Source: Reyranella sp. (GTDB lineage: Bacteria; Pseudomonadota; Alphaproteobacteria; Reyranellales; Reyranellaceae). From it: 64,000 bases of DNA. The notes below the pieces were generated by a model. The model was not told where the DNA came from. It was given only the letters and a program-made list of their open reading frames with translations, and made no database searches. Below, one piece after another: positions 44,154 through 52,360 of this stretch (positions are counted from its first letter, which is position 1; each line of letters begins with the position of its first letter). The stretch lies in contig NZ_SCUT01000065.1 in assembly GCF_004297265.1 (NCBI RefSeq), forward strand, positions 1 to 64,000, in the 5' to 3' direction. A program made the translations under genes and the position numbers.

Positions 44154-44907
44154 TGATCTGAGGGAGAGTGATGGTCTGCGGAATCTCCTTTCCTGCATCG
44201 GCGAAGCCCAGGAGCGGTTCGCCGAACTCCTGAAGTCGTATCTGCTGGAACATCCGACGACGGTCGATCAGTACATCCGATACCTGTCGTTCCAGTATCA
44301 TCTCACCAAGGACGTGCAGCGCTACTTCCTCGCCATCGCCGCGCATGGCGACCTCGCCCGACGGCGCGGCCTGCGCGACTTCCTCTGCAGCTTCGCCAAC
44401 GAGGAAGAACTGCACTACCTGGTGGCGGCCAACGACCTGGCGAAGCTCGGCCTTCGGCCCCTGCCTATGCCGTTCGACGTCGAACTCTGGCACACCTACT
44501 TCAGCAAGGTGGTGGTCGAGCGGCCTTTCGTTCGGTTGGGTGCCGCCGCCATCCTGGAGAACATCTCCGATGGCGTCGCCAAGGAATGGGTCAGGAAGGC
44601 GCTGCAGGGGTCTTTCCTGACACGCGACAACACCAAGTTCCTGGTCCTCCACCAACACGAGGCGTTGCCGCACGGCCAGCAGATCCTGGCGGCTATTGAA
44701 GAGGCTCACCTCGAGCCGGGGCACTTCGCCGATCTGAACGAGGGCGCACGCAAAGGCACGGTCCTCTACCTGCGGATGGCTGAGTGGGCCATCCGGCCAC
44801 ATACCCTTTCCTCGATCTGCGATCGCGACACGCTCGACCTCGATCATTGCGAGGAGGAACGCATCCGGACGTTCTCGATGGAAGAACTTGGCTCACAGGC
44901 GGCGTGA
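44143..44907 (+). CDS. Haem-oxygenase-fold putative diiron oxidase/oxygenase
   Basis: A 254-aa all-helical protein starting at GTG 44143 after GGGAGG, overlapping the upstream gene by 11 bases. Candidate metal ligands fall in four helices: His53 (FQYHLTKDVQ), Glu87-Glu89/His91 (FANEEELHYL), Glu139 (AAAILENISDG) and His170, His172, Glu173, His177 (VLHQHEALPHGQ). This spacing is as in TENA/CADD-type and related diiron enzymes that modify amines or fatty acids (N-oxygenation, decarboxylation or desaturation). No haem-binding signature is certain. The enzyme presumably tailors the cluster product. Confidence 0.6.
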   Translation: MLDSDLRESDGLRNLLSCIGEAQERFAELLKSYLLEHPTTVDQYIRYLSFQYHLTKDVQRYFLAIAAHGDLARRRGLRDFLCSFANEEELHYLVAANDLAKLGLRPLPMPFDVELWHTYFSKVVVERPFVRLGAAAILENISDGVAKEWVRKALQGSFLTRDNTKFLVLHQHEALPHGQQILAAIEEAHLEPGHFADLNEGARKGTVLYLRMAEWAIRPHTLSSICDRDTLDLDHCEEERIRTFSMEELGSQAA

Positions 44908-44954
44908 CAATGCCGCCAATGCTGGCCTTCGGCTGTCATCACGGGAGCACTTTG

Positions 44955-46034
44955 ATGCCTGATACCGCCTATGTTCAGCAAGCATCGCCGGCTTACTTGG
45001 GTGACAGCGCTGCCGTGGCGGCCCTCGACGAAGAGCTGGATCGGCATTGGTCGGCGATTCAGTCGGGTCGAGAAGCGCAGGACGTCCAGAAACTTGCCGC
45101 GTTTCTGGCGGAAATGTGGGATGCGGCGACTGAGACGAGCAAGGTCGCCGAGGTGGCCACCGTCATCCGCCGACATCCGATCATGGATGTATTGATGGAG
45201 GATACCTTCAACAAACGTTACCCATTCGCCGCGAAGTTTCGAGATGTCTGCCGAGGTCTGGAAATCCCGCTTGCCGGTGCGAGCAGGAGGTCCCGTCCCC
45301 GGCGGGTGCTCGTGACGGGCGCTTCCCGTGGAATTGGTGCCGGAATCTCGTTGGCTTTGGCCCAGCGCGGCCTGGAGGTCGCCATCTGCTATCGCGAGAA
45401 GCGCCGCCGGGCCGCTGGGGTGGCCAGTACCATCGAAGCGCTCGGCCAGAAGTGCCATTTGATCGAAGGTGATCTTTCTCGCGACGATGAACCCGAGATT
45501 GTTGCTCGGAAGGCTCTGGATCACGGGCCAATCGATGCAATCGTTCTGAACGCCAGCGGCGGATTGGAGGCGGGCAAGGGGCTCTCCTACGCGCTTGCGC
45601 TCAACTGCTTCGCTCAGATTGCCCTCGTCTCGGCCCTGATCCCGAGATGCGACGACGGCCTCGCCATCATCTACGTGACCAGCCATGGCGCGCATTTCTA
45701 CCCGGGTAAACCGGTCCTTCCGATTTACGAGAAAGTAGCGCACTCGAAGCAGCGCGGTGAGCAAACCCTGAGGCGCATGGTCTCGCTCGCTTCCAGCCGG
45801 CGACCCAATCTCAGGGTCGTAAGTGGAGACATCATCGAAGGCACGACAACTGCAATGCTGTTGGATCGCGCCGTGCCGGGCTTCGTGGCACGTCGTAAGC
45901 GGCAGGTTGGGCGGCTGCCGACCATCGGTGAATTCAGTTCGATGATCGCCGCTGCGACAGTCGAGGAGATGAAAGGCATCGACATCTCGACCCGCTATTG
46001 CGGCTCGACTGCTCCCTATCTCATTCCGGAGTAG
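44955..46034 (+). CDS. SDR-family oxidoreductase with N-terminal helical extension
   Basis: 359 aa from ATG 44955, preceded by GGGAG (ATG 44910 also possible). Residues 1-115 form a mainly helical segment without recognised homology (AALDEELDRHWSAIQ, FLAEMWDAATETSKVAEVATVIRRHPIMD). The SDR domain starts at RRVLVTGASRGIGAG (TGxxxGIG at 121-128), with LNASGG and TSHGAHF. The catalytic area reads YEKVAHSK, not YxxxK, as in a subgroup of SDRs with VVSGDIIEGTTT downstream. It probably reduces a keto intermediate of the cluster product. Confidence 0.78.
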   Translation: MPDTAYVQQASPAYLGDSAAVAALDEELDRHWSAIQSGREAQDVQKLAAFLAEMWDAATETSKVAEVATVIRRHPIMDVLMEDTFNKRYPFAAKFRDVCRGLEIPLAGASRRSRPRRVLVTGASRGIGAGISLALAQRGLEVAICYREKRRRAAGVASTIEALGQKCHLIEGDLSRDDEPEIVARKALDHGPIDAIVLNASGGLEAGKGLSYALALNCFAQIALVSALIPRCDDGLAIIYVTSHGAHFYPGKPVLPIYEKVAHSKQRGEQTLRRMVSLASSRRPNLRVVSGDIIEGTTTAMLLDRAVPGFVARRKRQVGRLPTIGEFSSMIAAATVEEMKGIDISTRYCGSTAPYLIPE

Positions 46035-46043
46035 GAATCCGTG

Positions 46044-46733
46044 ATGGCGGCAGTGGGAGCGGGTTCCTTTCGGGTCGAGCAGCTGAACCTGCGCGACTCC
46101 CAAAAGTGCGAGGCCTACTTCCGGTTTCGCAGCGAATATTTCGGCCATTATCTCGGCTGGGAGGTGCTGGGTGAAGACGGCGTCGACCGCGACGACATCG
46201 ATGCTCAGTCCGCGCACTTCTGCCTGATCGTCGGAGACGGCACTGTCGCGGGAAGCATCCGGGTGACTCCCCCCATGGCGCGACGTTGGATGCTCGATAT
46301 GCGGCCATTTTCTGATCTGATCGAGCATGGCCTCGATCCCAACTATCCGCGGGCCCAGTCGGCCGAAGTCTCGCGCCTGGGCGCCCTGCCTGGCGTTGCA
46401 GGCCTGACGGATGACCGGGGATATACGGCCGCTCAGGCCTTGCGCCGCGCCGCCTACCAGCATTCCATTCGATCCGGCAGCCGCTATTGGTACGTCATCG
46501 CCTATCGGGCGCTGATCGAACGGTTGCGGCGCGTCGACTACCTGCCATTCAAGATCATCAGCCCCACCGTCCGATTCGACCCGCGAGGCAGAACTTGCGT
46601 GGCTTGCCTCGACTTGGCGGAGGCCTATGTGCGTATGGCTCTTGGCGACCCGGCCTTCCTGGAATGGAACAATGCTGGGGTTCCAATGCCTGACTTGGCA
46701 GTCTTGATGGGAAGCGGGATGGAGAATCGATAG
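46044..46733 (+). CDS. LuxI-family acyl-homoserine-lactone synthase-like protein
   Basis: 229 aa from ATG 46044 after AGGA (GTG 46041 possible). The residues invariant in LuxI proteins are all present with family spacing: Arg29, Phe33 and Trp39 (RSEYFGHYLGW), Asp50 and Asp53 (RDDID), Arg73, Phe89 (MLDMRPF), Glu108 and Arg111 (EVSR). It should transfer an acyl chain to an amine, in LuxI proteins the amino group of S-adenosylmethionine. Last gene of the five-gene operon. Whether the product is a homoserine lactone is an inference. The regulator of the cluster lacks a classical AHL-binding domain. Confidence 0.82.
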   Translation: MAAVGAGSFRVEQLNLRDSQKCEAYFRFRSEYFGHYLGWEVLGEDGVDRDDIDAQSAHFCLIVGDGTVAGSIRVTPPMARRWMLDMRPFSDLIEHGLDPNYPRAQSAEVSRLGALPGVAGLTDDRGYTAAQALRRAAYQHSIRSGSRYWYVIAYRALIERLRRVDYLPFKIISPTVRFDPRGRTCVACLDLAEAYVRMALGDPAFLEWNNAGVPMPDLAVLMGSGMENR

Positions 46734-46764
46734 CTCGGCCTGCGTTTGGGGCCCGTTGGTCTGG

Positions 46765-47499
46765 TCACGCCCAGCCGCCGGCGTGGGGCAGGACGTGCCC
46801 GGTGATGAAGCCGGCGCCGTCGGAGCAGAGGAAGCAGATCGTGGCGCCCAGCTCTTCTGACTTGCCGAGGCGGCCGAGCGGGATCTGTGCCGTCATCTTG
46901 GCCATGGCCTCGCTGTTGGCGAGCAGCGCCGGCGGGAAGTAGTCGGGGTTCTCGACATAGTTCGAGCCGACCGCGTTCACCGTGATGCCGTCGCGGCCCA
47001 GCTCCTTGGCGAGCGAGGAGACGAGACCGTTGCCGGCGGCGCGCGCCGAGACATAGGGCGCGTAGTTGGCAATGCCGCGCAGCGGGGCCGCCGAGGAGAC
47101 GAACACGATGCGGCCCGACTTGCGCTTGCGCATCGACGGCGCGACGAGCTGCGTCAGCCGGAACGGCGCCACGGCCATGACTTCCAACGCATCGCGGAAA
47201 TCCTCGATCCGGGCCTCGCCGAGCGGCGCGCGCAGGGCGGGATAGGCGTCGTTGTTGACCAGTGCGTCGATGTGACCATGCCGCTTCAGGGCGAGTTCGA
47301 CCATCGTCGCCGGCTCGGTCGCCGAGAGGGCATGGGCGCCCGGGAACTCCGCCTCGTACTTGCGCCGTGCGCTCGGCGCCTCGAACGACGGATCGTGCGC
47401 CAGGACGGTCGCGCCCTGGGCCAAAGCGACCCTTGTGGTGCCGTGGCCTGCGAATTTCTCGACGTTGGTGATCAGGATGACCCGGTCTTTAAGCGTCAT
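46765..47499 (-). CDS. Halohydrin dehalogenase-like SDR
   Basis: A 244-aa SDR lacking the usual dinucleotide motif: instead of TGxxxGIG it has T11-NVEK-F16-A-G18, and the catalytic triad is Ser136, Tyr149 and Arg153 (SSAAPLRGIANYAPYVSAR) rather than Ser-Tyr-Lys. T-x4-F-x-G and S-x12-Y-x3-R are the published signature of halohydrin dehalogenases, which reversibly convert vicinal halohydrins to epoxides without NAD(P). NNDAYP and KRKSGRIVFVSSAAP also fit. ATG 47499 has GAGGAA upstream. Enzymatic activity is inferred from motifs only. Confidence 0.75.
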   Translation of the reverse strand: MTLKDRVILITNVEKFAGHGTTRVALAQGATVLAHDPSFEAPSARRKYEAEFPGAHALSATEPATMVELALKRHGHIDALVNNDAYPALRAPLGEARIEDFRDALEVMAVAPFRLTQLVAPSMRKRKSGRIVFVSSAAPLRGIANYAPYVSARAAGNGLVSSLAKELGRDGITVNAVGSNYVENPDYFPPALLANSEAMAKMTAQIPLGRLGKSEELGATICFLCSDGAGFITGHVLPHAGGWA

Positions 47500-47524
47500 G
47501 GCGATTCCTCTAGGTTGCGGCCCC

Positions 47525-48337
47525 ATGGACCGAGCCTCCCCCGACGATCCTAGCGCAGCCCGCCCCGAGGGCCAGACCCTCGAGGATCTGGCCCCGGACG
47601 GCCGTGCGTCCTTCGGTTTCCGCGACGTGCCGGCTGCCGAAAAGGCCGGGCTGGTGCGCGAGGTCTTCGCCAGCGTGGCGCCGCGCTACGACCTGATGAA
47701 CGACCTGATGTCGGGCGGGGTTCACCGGCTCTGGAAGAACGCCATGGTCGATGTGGTCAATCCGCGGCCGGGCGAGAAGCTTCTGGACGTGGCCGGCGGC
47801 ACCGGCGACATCGCTTTCCGCCTGCTGCGTCGTCAGGGCGAACGGCCCGACGTCACCGTCTGCGACATCAATCCGGCGATGCTCGAGGTCGGGCGCGACC
47901 GTGCCGTCGATCGCGGTCTGCTGCAGGGGCTCACCTGGACGACGGGCGATGCGGAACACCTGCCGTTCCCGGACCGCTCGTTCGACGCCTACACGATCGC
48001 CTTCGGCCTGCGGAACGTCACCGACATCGACCAGGCGCTGCGCGACGCCCATCGCGTCCTGAAGCCGGGCGGGCGCTTCTACTGCCTCGAATTCAGCAAG
48101 GTGACCTCGGCGCCGGTCGCCAGCGTCTACGATGCCTATTCCGAGCGCGCCCTGCCGTTCTTCGGCAAGGTCATCGCCCGGGACGCCGACTCCTACCGTT
48201 ACCTGCACGAGAGCATCCGCCGCTTCCCGCCGCAGCACGAGCTGGCGGAGCGCATGCGGGCGGCCGGGTTCGCCAACGTCTCCTGGCGCAACATGTCGCT
48301 CGGTGTCGTGGCCCTGCATCAGGGCTGGCGCATCTAG
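47525..48337 (+). CDS. ubiE: Demethylmenaquinone/ubiquinone methyltransferase UbiE
   Basis: SAM-dependent C-methyltransferase of ubiquinone (and possibly menaquinone) synthesis, 270 aa. The SAM-binding motif DVAGGTGDIAFRLL, post-motif TVCDINPAML, IAFGLRNVTDID and LEFSKVTS are diagnostic. It begins the core run ubiE-ubiB-(TSUP)-coaBC-dut. The start ATG 47525 lies 26 bases from the divergent dehalogenase-like start. The stop is directly followed by the ubiB ATG. Confidence 0.95.
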   Translation: MDRASPDDPSAARPEGQTLEDLAPDGRASFGFRDVPAAEKAGLVREVFASVAPRYDLMNDLMSGGVHRLWKNAMVDVVNPRPGEKLLDVAGGTGDIAFRLLRRQGERPDVTVCDINPAMLEVGRDRAVDRGLLQGLTWTTGDAEHLPFPDRSFDAYTIAFGLRNVTDIDQALRDAHRVLKPGGRFYCLEFSKVTSAPVASVYDAYSERALPFFGKVIARDADSYRYLHESIRRFPPQHELAERMRAAGFANVSWRNMSLGVVALHQGWRI

Positions 48338-49861
48338 ATGTTCCGTGCACTCCGCAACGGCTGGCGCCTGCTGCGCATGGCGGTGAGCTTCGCGCGCCAT
48401 GACGCGCTGTTTCCGCTCGAGACGCTGGGCATCGCGCCGGCGCTGATCGCCTGGGCGCGCCTGTTTGCGCCGCGCAGCGACCTGCGCCGTCCGGGCGAGC
48501 GGCTGGCGGCGGCGCTGCAGGACATGGGCCCCTCGTTCATCAAGCTCGGCCAGGCACTGTCGACCCGCGCCGACCTGCTGAGCGAGGAGGTCGCCGCCGA
48601 TCTCGCGCGCCTTCAGGACCATATCCCGGCGTTTCCCGGCAGCGAGGCCCGCCGCATCATCGAAAGCGAGCTGGGCCAGCCGCTCGGCGCGATCTTCTCG
48701 AGCTTCGACGACGTGCCGGTGGCGGCGGCGTCGATCGCGCAGGTTCATTTCGCGGTCACGACCGATGGCCGCGACGTCGCCGTGAAGGTGCTGCGGCCGG
48801 GCATCGAGAAGGCCTTCGAGCAGGACCTCGATCTCTTCTACTGGATGGCCGAGCTGGTCGAGCGCACGCAGCCGCGCTTCCGCCGCCTGAAGCCGGTCGA
48901 ATCGGTGCGCGCCTTCGCCGACGTGGTGCGGGTCGAGATGGACCTGCGCATGGAGGCCGCGGCGGCCGAGGAGCTGGGGGAGAACTTCGCCGACGATCCG
49001 AACTATCGCGCACCCACGATCGACTGGGACCGCACGGCCGAGCGCGTGATGACGCAGGAGCGGGTCGACGGCATCCCGATCGGCGACCGCGACGCCATCA
49101 TCGCCGCCGGGCACGATCCGCACGAGATCATGCGGAAGTGCGCCGAGGCCTTCTTCTATCAGGTGTTCCGCGACGGCTTCTTCCATGCCGACATGCATGG
49201 CGGCAACGCCTTCGTCGACCGCCAGGGCCGCATCGTGCCGGTTGATTTCGGAATCATGGGGCGGGTCGACTCCGATACGCGCGGCTATCTCGCCGAGCTG
49301 CTGGTCGCCTTCCTGCGCCGCGACTATCGCGCCGTCGCCGAGGTCCAGTTCCGGGCGGGCTACGTGCCGCCCGACCAGTCGCTCGAGATCTTCGCGCAGG
49401 CCTGCCGCTCGATCGGCGAGCCGATCTTCGGCAAGCCCAGCCACCAGATCTCGATCGCCCGCCTGCTGGCGCAGATGCTGCGGGTCACCGAGCAGTTCGA
49501 AATGAGCGCGCAGCCGCAGCTCCTGCTGCTGCAGAAGACCATGCTGATGGCCGAGGGCATGGGCACCAAGCTCAATCCCAACGTCAACATCTGGGAGCTG
49601 GCGCGGCCCCTGATCGAGGACTGGATGGTCACCCATTTCGGCCCGCGCGCCACGGTGGGCCGCGCGGTCGACGATCTCGCCCAGGGCCTGCGCCGCCTGC
49701 CGCGCCTGATCGACAGCCTGCACGTGGTGGCCGAGCACGAGCGCCGCAAGGCCGAGCGCAACGCGGACCAGCCGTCCCAGAGCAACCGGTCGCGCCCGCG
49801 CTTTGCCGAAATCGTGGCCGTTCTCGCGCTGATCGCCGCCATCGCCGCGTGGTGGCACTGA
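48338..49861 (+). CDS. ubiB: Ubiquinone biosynthesis ATPase-like kinase UbiB
   Basis: Protein-kinase-like ATPase of the ADCK/Coq8 group that supports ubiquinone biosynthesis, 507 aa. Seen: FIKLGQALSTRADLL (KxGQ motif), AAASIAQVHFAVT, DVAVKVLRPGI and DFGIMGRVD (kinase DFG). A C-terminal hydrophobic tail (EIVAVLALIAAIAAWWH) anchors it in the inner membrane, as in E. coli UbiB. Starts in the base after the ubiE stop, so coupled expression is likely. Confidence 0.94.
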   Translation: MFRALRNGWRLLRMAVSFARHDALFPLETLGIAPALIAWARLFAPRSDLRRPGERLAAALQDMGPSFIKLGQALSTRADLLSEEVAADLARLQDHIPAFPGSEARRIIESELGQPLGAIFSSFDDVPVAAASIAQVHFAVTTDGRDVAVKVLRPGIEKAFEQDLDLFYWMAELVERTQPRFRRLKPVESVRAFADVVRVEMDLRMEAAAAEELGENFADDPNYRAPTIDWDRTAERVMTQERVDGIPIGDRDAIIAAGHDPHEIMRKCAEAFFYQVFRDGFFHADMHGGNAFVDRQGRIVPVDFGIMGRVDSDTRGYLAELLVAFLRRDYRAVAEVQFRAGYVPPDQSLEIFAQACRSIGEPIFGKPSHQISIARLLAQMLRVTEQFEMSAQPQLLLLQKTMLMAEGMGTKLNPNVNIWELARPLIEDWMVTHFGPRATVGRAVDDLAQGLRRLPRLIDSLHVVAEHERRKAERNADQPSQSNRSRPRFAEIVAVLALIAAIAAWWH

Positions 49862-49864
49862 CCC

Positions 49865-50605
49865 GTGAGCACCGATCAAATCGTCATCGGGCTGGCGATC
49901 TTCCTGCTCGCTGGCACCGTCAAGGGACTGGTCGGACTGGGTCTCCCGGCCATCTCCATCGCACTGATGTCGCTTTTTCTGCCGCTGTCGGAGGCGATCG
50001 CCCTGATCGCACTGCCGACGGTCGTCACCAACGTCTGGCAGGCGTCGGTCGGTGGCCATTTCTGGCACATCGTGCGCCGACAGTGGCCGCTGATCCTGCC
50101 GCTCGCGGTGGTGCTCTACCTGACGGTCTGGCTGGTCGGCCAGAAGGGCCCCGGCTGGGCCTTCCTGGTGCTGGGCACGGTGCTGATCATTTACAGCACG
50201 CTCGGCCTGTTCCGCATACGACTCACGATCCACGCCGATCTCGAGAAGCCGCTGGCGCCCGTCATCGGCGTCGTGTCGGGCTTCGTGGCGGGCGTGGTCG
50301 GCGTGCCGATCGTTCCGCTGATGCCCTATCTCCAGGGGCTCGACATCAAACCGGTCGAACTCGTGCAGACTTTGGGGGTGGTGCTGTGCGCCACGTCCCT
50401 GACGCTGACGGCGTCGCTGCTGTTCTTCGGCGTGCTCGACGGGCCGCGGGCGATCGTCTCGGGGGCCGCGATCGTGCCGGCCATCGGCGGCATGTGGCTC
50501 GGCCAGCAGATCCGCTCGCGCCTCTCGGTCGAGCAGTTCCGCCTGGCCGTGTTCTGGGCGCTGCTGGCCACCGGCCTCTATACTGTCGTCACCCGGCTCT
50601 TGTGA
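49865..50605 (+). CDS. TSUP/TauE-SafE family membrane permease
   Basis: A 246-aa protein with about eight hydrophobic helices; family features are the paired half-repeats beginning GTVKGLVGLGLPAISIALMSL and VSGFVAGVVGVPIVPLMPYLQGL. Members export or import sulfur-containing or organic anions. GTG start at 49865, three bases after ubiB. It is inserted between ubiB and coaBC, which are adjacent in many alphaproteobacteria. Substrate unknown. Confidence 0.85.
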   Translation: MSTDQIVIGLAIFLLAGTVKGLVGLGLPAISIALMSLFLPLSEAIALIALPTVVTNVWQASVGGHFWHIVRRQWPLILPLAVVLYLTVWLVGQKGPGWAFLVLGTVLIIYSTLGLFRIRLTIHADLEKPLAPVIGVVSGFVAGVVGVPIVPLMPYLQGLDIKPVELVQTLGVVLCATSLTLTASLLFFGVLDGPRAIVSGAAIVPAIGGMWLGQQIRSRLSVEQFRLAVFWALLATGLYTVVTRLL

Positions 50606-50618
50606 TAGGCTGAAAGCC

Positions 50619-51845
50619 ATGTTGCACGGCAAGCGTATCCTGCTGATCGTCGCGGGCGGCATTGCCGCCTTCAAGTCGCTGGATCTGATCCGGCGCCTGC
50701 GCGAACGTGGCGCCTCGGTGCGCTGCGTGCTCACCGAGGCCGGCGCGAAATTCGTGACGCCGCTCTCGCTGCAGGCCCTGACGGAGGACCGCGTCTACAG
50801 CGACATGTTCTCGCTGACCGACGAGAGCGAGATGGGCCATATCCAGCTCTCGCGCGACGCCGACCTGCTGGTCGTGGCGCCCGCCACCGCCAACCTGCTG
50901 GCGCGCATGGCCGGCGGCCTGGCCGACGATCTCGCCGCGACCGTGCTGCTCGCCACCGACAAGCCGGTGCTCGCGGCGCCGGCGATGAACGTGCGCATGT
51001 GGACGCATGCCGCGACCGTGGCGAATGTCGAGACGCTGAAGAAGCGCGGCGTCACCTTCGTCGGCCCGAACGACGGCGCCATGGCCTGTAACGAATTCGG
51101 TCCCGGCCGCATGTCCGAGCCGCTCGAGATCGTGGCGGCGATCGAGGCGATGCTGGTGCGCGACCGGCCGCTCGCCGGCAGGCGCGCGCTGGTGACCTCC
51201 GGTCCGACGCGCGAGGCGCTCGATCCGGTGCGCTTCATCTCCAATCATTCCTCGGGCAAGCAGGGCCATGCCATCGCCGCGGCGCTGGCCGAGCTCGGCG
51301 CCGACGTGACCCTGGTGAGCGGACCGGTCGCCGTGCCCGATCCGACGGGCGTTAAGGTCGTGCGGGTGGAATCGGCCGACCAGATGCTGGCGGCCAGCCT
51401 GGAGGCCGGGGCGCTCGACATCGCCGTCTGCGCCGCCGCCGTGGCCGACTGGAAGGCTGCCAGGCCGGCCACCGGCAAGATCAAGAAACAGGCAGGCGCC
51501 CCGCCGCCGGCGCTCGAACTGGCGCCCAACCCCGACATCCTGGCGACGCTCTCCAAGGCCGGACCCCGGCGGCCGGCACTGGTGGTGGGCTTCGCCGCCG
51601 AGACCGAGAACGTGGTGGCCAATGCCGTCGACAAGCGCACCCGCAAGGGCTGCGACTGGATCGTGGCCAACGACGTGTCGCCGGCCACCGGCACTTTCGG
51701 CGGCGAGCGCAACACGGTGCATCTCATCACGGAAGCGGGCGTCGAGGACTGGCCACCGCTCGGCAAGGGCGATGTCGCCATGCGGCTCGCGGGCCGGATC
51801 GCGCTGCATCTCGCGCAGGCAGGCAAGAAGCAGGCTGCGGAGTAA
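50619..51845 (+). CDS. coaBC: Bifunctional CoaBC: phosphopantothenoylcysteine synthetase/decarboxylase
   Basis: Two steps of coenzyme A synthesis, 408 aa. CoaC half (1-~185): IVAGGIAAFKSLDLIRRL, the FMN/catalytic His in GHIQLSRDAD, PATANLLARM, the PAMN motif and the active-site cysteine region ACNEFGPGRM (usually ACGE; here Asn). CoaB half: LVTSGPTREALDPVRFISNHSSGKQG and AAVADWK. The Asn in ACNE is noted as a common variant; length is normal. Confidence 0.95.
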   Translation: MLHGKRILLIVAGGIAAFKSLDLIRRLRERGASVRCVLTEAGAKFVTPLSLQALTEDRVYSDMFSLTDESEMGHIQLSRDADLLVVAPATANLLARMAGGLADDLAATVLLATDKPVLAAPAMNVRMWTHAATVANVETLKKRGVTFVGPNDGAMACNEFGPGRMSEPLEIVAAIEAMLVRDRPLAGRRALVTSGPTREALDPVRFISNHSSGKQGHAIAAALAELGADVTLVSGPVAVPDPTGVKVVRVESADQMLAASLEAGALDIAVCAAAVADWKAARPATGKIKKQAGAPPPALELAPNPDILATLSKAGPRRPALVVGFAAETENVVANAVDKRTRKGCDWIVANDVSPATGTFGGERNTVHLITEAGVEDWPPLGKGDVAMRLAGRIALHLAQAGKKQAAE

Positions 51846-51860
51846 TTCAACGGGGGGCCG

Positions 51861-52343
51861 ATGGCGGGCGTCGAGAGCATCGAGATCGAGATCGTGCGGC
51901 TGCCCCACGGGCAGGGCCTGCAGCTGCCTGATTATGCGACGGCCGCCGCCGCCGGGGCCGACCTGCTGGCCGCCATCGAAGAGGATATCGAGCTGGCGCC
52001 GCTCGAACGCCGGATCGTCCCGACCGGCCTCTCCATTGCCCTGCCCCCAGGGTTCGAGGCCCAGGTCCGGCCCCGTTCCGGACTGGCCGCCAAGCACGGA
52101 ATCACGGTCGCCAACGCCCCCGGGACCATCGATGCCGACTATCGCGGCGAGGTCGGCGTCATCCTGATCAATCTCGGCAAGGAGCCGTTCCGCATCGAAC
52201 GCGGCATGCGAATTGCACAGATTATCATTGCCCGACATGCCCGTGCCGTCTGGCGAGAGGTCTCGGCCCTCGACGAAACGGCACGGGGTGCGGGCGGCTT
52301 TGGTTCGACGGGAGTAACGGCCGGCTCACTCAAGAGGGCCTGA
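51861..52343 (+). CDS. dut: dUTP diphosphatase
   Basis: Trimeric dUTPase preventing uracil incorporation and supplying dUMP, 160 aa. All five family motifs are visible, including AGADLLAA (I), PRSGLAAK (II), ANAPGTIDADYRGEV (III), GMRIAQIIIAR (IV) and the C-terminal GAGGFGSTG (V). Follows coaBC by 15 bases as in many bacteria, and is in a probable operon with it. Confidence 0.95.
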   Translation: MAGVESIEIEIVRLPHGQGLQLPDYATAAAAGADLLAAIEEDIELAPLERRIVPTGLSIALPPGFEAQVRPRSGLAAKHGITVANAPGTIDADYRGEVGVILINLGKEPFRIERGMRIAQIIIARHARAVWREVSALDETARGAGGFGSTGVTAGSLKRA

Positions 52344-52360
52344 AGAGGGACGAGAACGGG

